This document shows positions 60,164 through 64,000 of a stretch of DNA of 64,000 nucleotides, piece by piece. The stretch comes from Glycocaulis albus (GTDB taxonomy: Bacteria; Pseudomonadota; Alphaproteobacteria; Caulobacterales; Maricaulaceae), in NCBI RefSeq assembly GCF_014639075.1, contig NZ_BMFS01000004.1, positions 124,001-188,000 on the forward strand, written 5' to 3'. The stretch's first letter is position 1. Each line of letters starts with the position of its first letter. Below the pieces are notes generated by a model. It was not told the DNA's origin, ran no database searches, and saw nothing but the letters and a program-made list of their open reading frames with translations. Position numbers and translations under genes: made by a program.

Positions 60164-61749
60164 CACCCCAAACTCAAATCCCGCCAGAGCTGGGGCTGCA
60201 AGGTCTCGTCCCGGCGCCTTACCCGGTCGGAAATCATCCAGAAGGCCCGCTCGTGCAGCAGGGGCACGTTGCACTGGTACTCCAGGAACACCGCTTCGGC
60301 CTCGCGGTGAACGGCGATGCGTTCAGAGCGCGAGACACGTCCGCGCGCCTCTTCCATCAGCTGCGCGAAGCGATTCCGGCCCGGCCCGGACCAGCCGGTA
60401 TCATCGGCAAATCCGCCCGGTGCGAACGGCTCCAGCATGAAGTCCGGCTCCGATTTCAGACCCCGGTTGAAATAGCCCAGCGTCATGTCGAACTCGCCGC
60501 CCGCGACCGCCTGATTGATATCATGCGGGTAGGAGGAGAGGATTTCGATATCGAGGCCCGCATTGCGCAGATCATCGGCGATGGCAATCGCGATGCGCTC
60601 CCGGCTTCCGGACGATACCCGCAAGACCAGCCGCAGCGGATTGTCCGGCCCGTATCCGGCCTCGGCCAGCAGCGCGCGGGCGGCATCGGCGTCAGCTCCC
60701 GGCGCGGTCTGCCCGTTTTCCCCCAGCGCCTGCGCGGTGATCACATGAATGGTGGGCGTGGCCTCGCCGCTGAAGAAGTTCTCCGCCAGGAATTGCCGGT
60801 CTACGGCTAGCGACAGGGCACGGCGCACGCGCACATCATCGAGGCCTGGGCGCCGGTGATTGAGCTTGAGATAGGTCAGGATCGGAGCATCAAAGCCGTG
60901 CAGCCGGTCGCCGATCTCGCGGCGCAGAAAGCCGATCTGTTCAGGTGGCGGCCGGTCGGCCAGGTCCAGATCACCGGCGCGGAACAGGCGCGCCCGCGTG
61001 GCCTCGTCCTCCACTACATCGACGCGGATGCTTTCGATGGAGACGCTACCGGCGGCATGAAAGCGCGGGTTTTTCACCAGCAGATAGGTCAAGGCGCTGG
61101 CCTGGCGCAGGGTGTATGGCCCGGCGCTGACCCAGTTTTCAGGGCGCACCCAACGATCCCCGCGCGCTTCCACCACATGCCGGGGCAGGGGGTAAAACTC
61201 GCGCATCAACACGGGAAATGCGCCGACAGGCGTATCCAGCTCAAAAAGGATGGTGCGCGCGTCGATGGCAGTAACCCCGATCTCGCTGGCCGGTGCCCGC
61301 CCGGCAAGGGCGTCGCGGGCGCCGCGCACAGCGAAGAAATCGCCCAGATTGGCAAAGCCGGTGCGGGGGTCTACCGCACGCTGTGCCGTCCACACCACGT
61401 CGTCAGCCGTCAGCGGCATGCCGTCGGACCATTGCAGGCCGTCCGCCAGCCGGAAGCGCCAGATGCGCCCGTCTTCAGACCGCCAGCTCTGTGCAAGGCC
61501 CGGGGCCAGCCCGCCGGACGGGCTGTACTCGGTCAGCGGCGCGTGAAGCTGCTTGTAGAGCAGGGCGGAGGACGCAAACTGGCCTTTCAGCGGATCAAGA
61601 CTGTCCGGCTCGGTGTCGATGGCGACGCGCAGAAGACCATTGTCCTGGCCTCCGCGCGGCGTGCAGGCCGCAATAGCCAGCGCACTGGCACTGGCCGCGC
61701 CGCCGAGAAGTGTCCGCCGTGAGAGCGGCAGAAGGATTCGATTGCTCAT
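60163..61749 (-). CDS. Oligopeptide-type ABC substrate-binding lipoprotein
   Basis: A 528-residue SBP_bac_5 (OppA/DppA/SapA-type) binding protein. The N-terminus (SNRILLPLSRRTLLGGAASASALAIAACTP) is a Tat-style twin-arginine signal ending in a lipobox (AIAAC), so it is probably a lipoprotein. The mature domain (VAIDTEPDSLDPLKGQF, LAPGLAQSW, WRFRLADGLQWSDGMPLTADDVVW, KLNHRRPGLDDVRVRRALSLAVDR) is typical. No permease or ATPase genes are adjacent, so it is an orphan. The start at 61749 is hard against a hairpin and lacks a ribosome site; an upstream TTG at 61785 is an alternative. The stop overlaps the HEPN gene. Confidence 0.87.
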   Translation of the reverse strand: MSNRILLPLSRRTLLGGAASASALAIAACTPRGGQDNGLLRVAIDTEPDSLDPLKGQFASSALLYKQLHAPLTEYSPSGGLAPGLAQSWRSEDGRIWRFRLADGLQWSDGMPLTADDVVWTAQRAVDPRTGFANLGDFFAVRGARDALAGRAPASEIGVTAIDARTILFELDTPVGAFPVLMREFYPLPRHVVEARGDRWVRPENWVSAGPYTLRQASALTYLLVKNPRFHAAGSVSIESIRVDVVEDEATRARLFRAGDLDLADRPPPEQIGFLRREIGDRLHGFDAPILTYLKLNHRRPGLDDVRVRRALSLAVDRQFLAENFFSGEATPTIHVITAQALGENGQTAPGADADAARALLAEAGYGPDNPLRLVLRVSSGSRERIAIAIADDLRNAGLDIEILSSYPHDINQAVAGGEFDMTLGYFNRGLKSEPDFMLEPFAPGGFADDTGWSGPGRNRFAQLMEEARGRVSRSERIAVHREAEAVFLEYQCNVPLLHERAFWMISDRVRRRDETLQPQLWRDLSLG

Positions 61750-61788
61750 GCCCGCAGTTTTGCGGGCTGGAACCGGCTCTGGCAATGC

Positions 61789-64000
61789 CTACCAGCGCGC
61801 GCGGATCGCCGCCCAGCCAAGGCCTTCAGATGGCGCATTGGCAACATGGCCCGGCTGGTCAGTAAAACGCGCGGCGAAGGTGACGTCGACGCGATCGGTC
61901 AGATCGCGCCGCCAGGATGCCTCCAGCGACATTTCCCGGCCAGAGGGCGAGAGCGAAGCGGTTCGCTCCTCGTAGACATAGGCGTAGTCCTCATCCAGCC
62001 CGACGGGCACCATCACGCTGACCGCGCCGCGCTCTATCCGTAGCGGCTGGTTCAGGGTCAATCCGAACTGGCCTCCGGCAAGCGGGCGTTCAGCGCCCAC
62101 GCTCCACGCGCTGGCACTGATATCGCGCGTCATCGCAATACCGTCGGGAAGGCTGGCATCGGCGCTAGCCTGCTCGAAGCGCGCAGACGCCTGCCAGCCA
62201 CCGCCTGCCGGTCCAGACCACATCCAGGCAATGAAGCGGGTATCGGTTTCGTCCCGGCCGCCAAACCGGCTGGCCAGCGGCCCGCCCAGTGCGCGGAACG
62301 CTTCCTGAGAACTGCCGGTTTCAAACCCGAGCGTGTGACCACGGTGGTTCAGGTGAAAGCCTGCTGCCGAAAACGAACCCAGCCCGGAGCTGGACGTGCG
62401 GGCCGAAAAGCCCAGCATTCCTGTATCAAAGCGCACTGACGACCATTGCTGGCTGCCCGTGAGCCCTGCCACTGCGCCCGATGCCGGGGTGCGTGACAGG
62501 ACCGAGCCACCAGCCATCCGCACGGGGGCTTCAGCGGTAAAACCGCGCCCGGCTGCCAGAGATAGCCCGCCCTCGCTATAGCGGAACGAGATGTCAGGCT
62601 GGCTCGCATAGGTTTCGGCGGGCAGATTGGCCAGTACGTGCGGCCGGTCAGGCTGTATCCGCAGACTGACGTTGGCCGGCCCCATTTGCATGCCGCTCAC
62701 GCGCGCCAGCGCGTTTTCTGCAGCCGTCTCGAAGGCGCCCAGCGCGCTGTCACCACGGGTGCGGGGCGCTGCCAGCTCGAAACTGAAGGCGCGGCCGTAG
62801 CGATCTTCCAGAAGGGCGCCGTCAAGAAGACCGTCTGCCCATATCCAGTCACCACCGGCGCCACCGGGGTCGTCGAGGAGTACATCCACCGGAACGGGTG
62901 CTGCCGCAGTCCCGGCGAACGCCACGCTGGTCGTGCCGACCGGCTGGAAGGCCGCTTCAAGGTCGACAAGGCCCATGCCGTATTCGGCATCCGGACCCGG
63001 CGCGCCCAGATCCAGTGCCGTGTCGAACAATATCTGGAGCGCATCATTGCCGCTCAGGTTGGGAAACGCATCGATCAGAAGGGCTAGCGCGCCTGCGACA
63101 TGCGGTGCTGCGAACGACGTGCCGGAGTAGAGCACATAGCGGGGCTCGCCCTCATCATTGTTGAGAAACGGCGTGAGAATCCGGCGCCCGGGAGCCGAGA
63201 GAAAACGCGTTTCAGCGCCCAGCGCGCCGTTGGAGAATTCCGCCCGGTCGCCATTTTCATCCACCGCGCCTACGGCAACGGCAAAGCCGCGCGCTCCGGG
63301 ATCGTTCACGAAATTGGCAGGGTAGGAGGGAAAATCTGTGGGAGGTGTGTCGGCGTCTTCGCGATTGCCTGACGAGATGACGAGAAACACGCCGGCATCG
63401 GCCGCTCGCCGCATGGCGGCATAGGTCTGGGTCCGGTTGTCATTGCTGCCCGGTGACCGTCCCAGTGACATGTTGATCACACGCGCGCCGTTGGCCACCG
63501 CATAATCGATCGCGCTGGCGGTATTGCTGTCACTGAACCGGCATCCTTCGCCTCCGTCTTCCTCGCAGCTGCCCGGATTATCGGTCCGGAGGGCCAGGAT
63601 GGTCGCCTCGAACGCGACACCGTGACCGCGGACATTGTTGCGCGCTGCCGCGATCACTCCAGCGACGCCGGTTCCATGGCCGTCCGTATCTTCCACCCCC
63701 CGGCTGCCAGCGATGTCGCGGCTTGCGGGGGAGATTCTGCCGGTAAATTCCGGATGGGTCTGGTTGATGCCCGAATCTATGACGGCAACCGTTATGCCGG
63801 CGCCGGTGGCGCCAAAGGCATAGGCGGTCGAAGCGTTGATGAGGCCCAGCCCGTACTGTGCGTTGTACTCCGCCGTCTCGAAATCAACCGGATTGCCCGG
63901 GGGTGGCGGCGGCGGTGGAGGGGGTGGAGGGGGAGGTGGCGGCGGCGGGGGAGGCAAGGGTGATGGGGAAGGGGTCACGCTGGGGCTTCCGCCGCCGCCG
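61789..64000 (-). CDS. S8 subtilisin-family autotransporter protease, 5' end outside window
   Basis: At least 737 residues are visible, open to the window edge; the start and signal peptide lie beyond 64000. A Gly/Ser/Pro linker with about 20 consecutive prolines leads into a peptidase S8 domain: Asp in VAVIDSGINQ, His in DTDGHGTGVAGVIAAA, and Ser in YSGTSFAAPHVAGALALLIDAF (about 330 residues). A C-terminal region ends in alternating strands (WRRDLTDRVDVTFAARFTDQPG) with an aromatic tail (AAIRARW), the mark of an autotransporter barrel. It is probably displayed or secreted at the cell surface. The GTG at 63978 is an internal codon. Confidence 0.9.
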   Translation of the reverse strand, partial: GGGGSPSVTPSPSPLPPPPPPPPPPPPPPPPPPPGNPVDFETAEYNAQYGLGLINASTAYAFGATGAGITVAVIDSGINQTHPEFTGRISPASRDIAGSRGVEDTDGHGTGVAGVIAAARNNVRGHGVAFEATILALRTDNPGSCEEDGGEGCRFSDSNTASAIDYAVANGARVINMSLGRSPGSNDNRTQTYAAMRRAADAGVFLVISSGNREDADTPPTDFPSYPANFVNDPGARGFAVAVGAVDENGDRAEFSNGALGAETRFLSAPGRRILTPFLNNDEGEPRYVLYSGTSFAAPHVAGALALLIDAFPNLSGNDALQILFDTALDLGAPGPDAEYGMGLVDLEAAFQPVGTTSVAFAGTAAAPVPVDVLLDDPGGAGGDWIWADGLLDGALLEDRYGRAFSFELAAPRTRGDSALGAFETAAENALARVSGMQMGPANVSLRIQPDRPHVLANLPAETYASQPDISFRYSEGGLSLAAGRGFTAEAPVRMAGGSVLSRTPASGAVAGLTGSQQWSSVRFDTGMLGFSARTSSSGLGSFSAAGFHLNHRGHTLGFETGSSQEAFRALGGPLASRFGGRDETDTRFIAWMWSGPAGGGWQASARFEQASADASLPDGIAMTRDISASAWSVGAERPLAGGQFGLTLNQPLRIERGAVSVMVPVGLDEDYAYVYEERTASLSPSGREMSLEASWRRDLTDRVDVTFAARFTDQPGHVANAPSEGLGWAAIRARW

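Noticed and set aside
63890-63960. The CCx-rich tract as a tandem repeat or CRISPR-like feature
   Set aside because: It is a proline codon run within the autotransporter linker; no CRISPR spacing or repeat units anywhere in the window.

Overview
The window is GC-rich, gene-dense chromosomal DNA from an alphaproteobacterium, most likely a stalked or marine member of the Maricaulales/Hyphomonadaceae (Maricaulis, Oceanicaulis or Glycocaulis type). The clues are the PhyR-NepR-EcfG general stress response locus, the imuA-imuB-dnaE2 mutagenesis cassette preceded by an alphaproteobacterial LexA box (GTTC-N7-GTTC), fmt-truA-dapE linkage, a CC0125/CC1285-type lipoprotein and several TonB/autotransporter-style envelope proteins. 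The genus is inferred from gene content and style, not from any database search.

Layout. 1-9.96 kb: end of an outer-membrane barrel gene, phoH, a gamma-carbonic anhydrase, small signalling proteins (GYF, double PilZ, PAS_5), an exported protein of unknown function, a LysR regulator, then fmt-truA and the convergent dapE/membrane-protein pair. 10.0-13.6 kb: general stress response locus, with nepR-ecfG-histidine kinase on the minus strand and phyR diverging on the plus strand; both arms carry a consensus EcfG promoter. 13.7-14.3 kb: tRNA-Arg(ACG) followed by the C-terminal half of a tyrosine integrase abutting the last ~45 codons of a sialate O-acetylesterase, the scar of a collapsed genomic island. 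14.4-23.4 kb: a serine hydrolase behind a tandem palindrome, a fatty acid hydroxylase, a MacAB-like efflux operon and a YfcC carrier. 23.4-27.8 kb: exported proteins, including a secreted beta-propeller/haem-protein pair with its own EcfG promoter, and three Tad-pilus TadE/TadG-like genes.

27.9-33.3 kb: imuA-imuB-dnaE2. 33.4-41.6 kb: threonine aldolase, a lower-GC Mrr-like restriction protein, a diguanylate cyclase, purEK, an acidic TonB-like protein, a 55-residue membrane protein, an aspartate aminotransferase and dps with an EcfG-like promoter. 41.7-50 kb: phosphotransferase-amidohydrolase pair, hppD-marR (tyrosine catabolism, with a palindromic operator), a Kef-type antiporter and small membrane or regulatory genes. 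50-56 kb: LysR, trxB translationally coupled to an ABC exporter, an ELM1-family protein and greA. 56.2-64 kb: carB, a HEPN/AbiU2-like gene, an orphan oligopeptide-binding lipoprotein and an S8 protease autotransporter cut by the window edge.

Themes. Most genes are housekeeping or stress-related. The parts that look least described are (a) a ~160-190 bp dispersed element that exactly fills two intergenic spaces between convergent genes, (b) EcfG-type promoters linking the stress locus to dps and to the secreted propeller/haem pair, (c) a terminator-like hairpin in the phoH leader with no upstream gene to serve, and (d) island remnants and single defence-like genes (Mrr, HEPN) placed among core genes.
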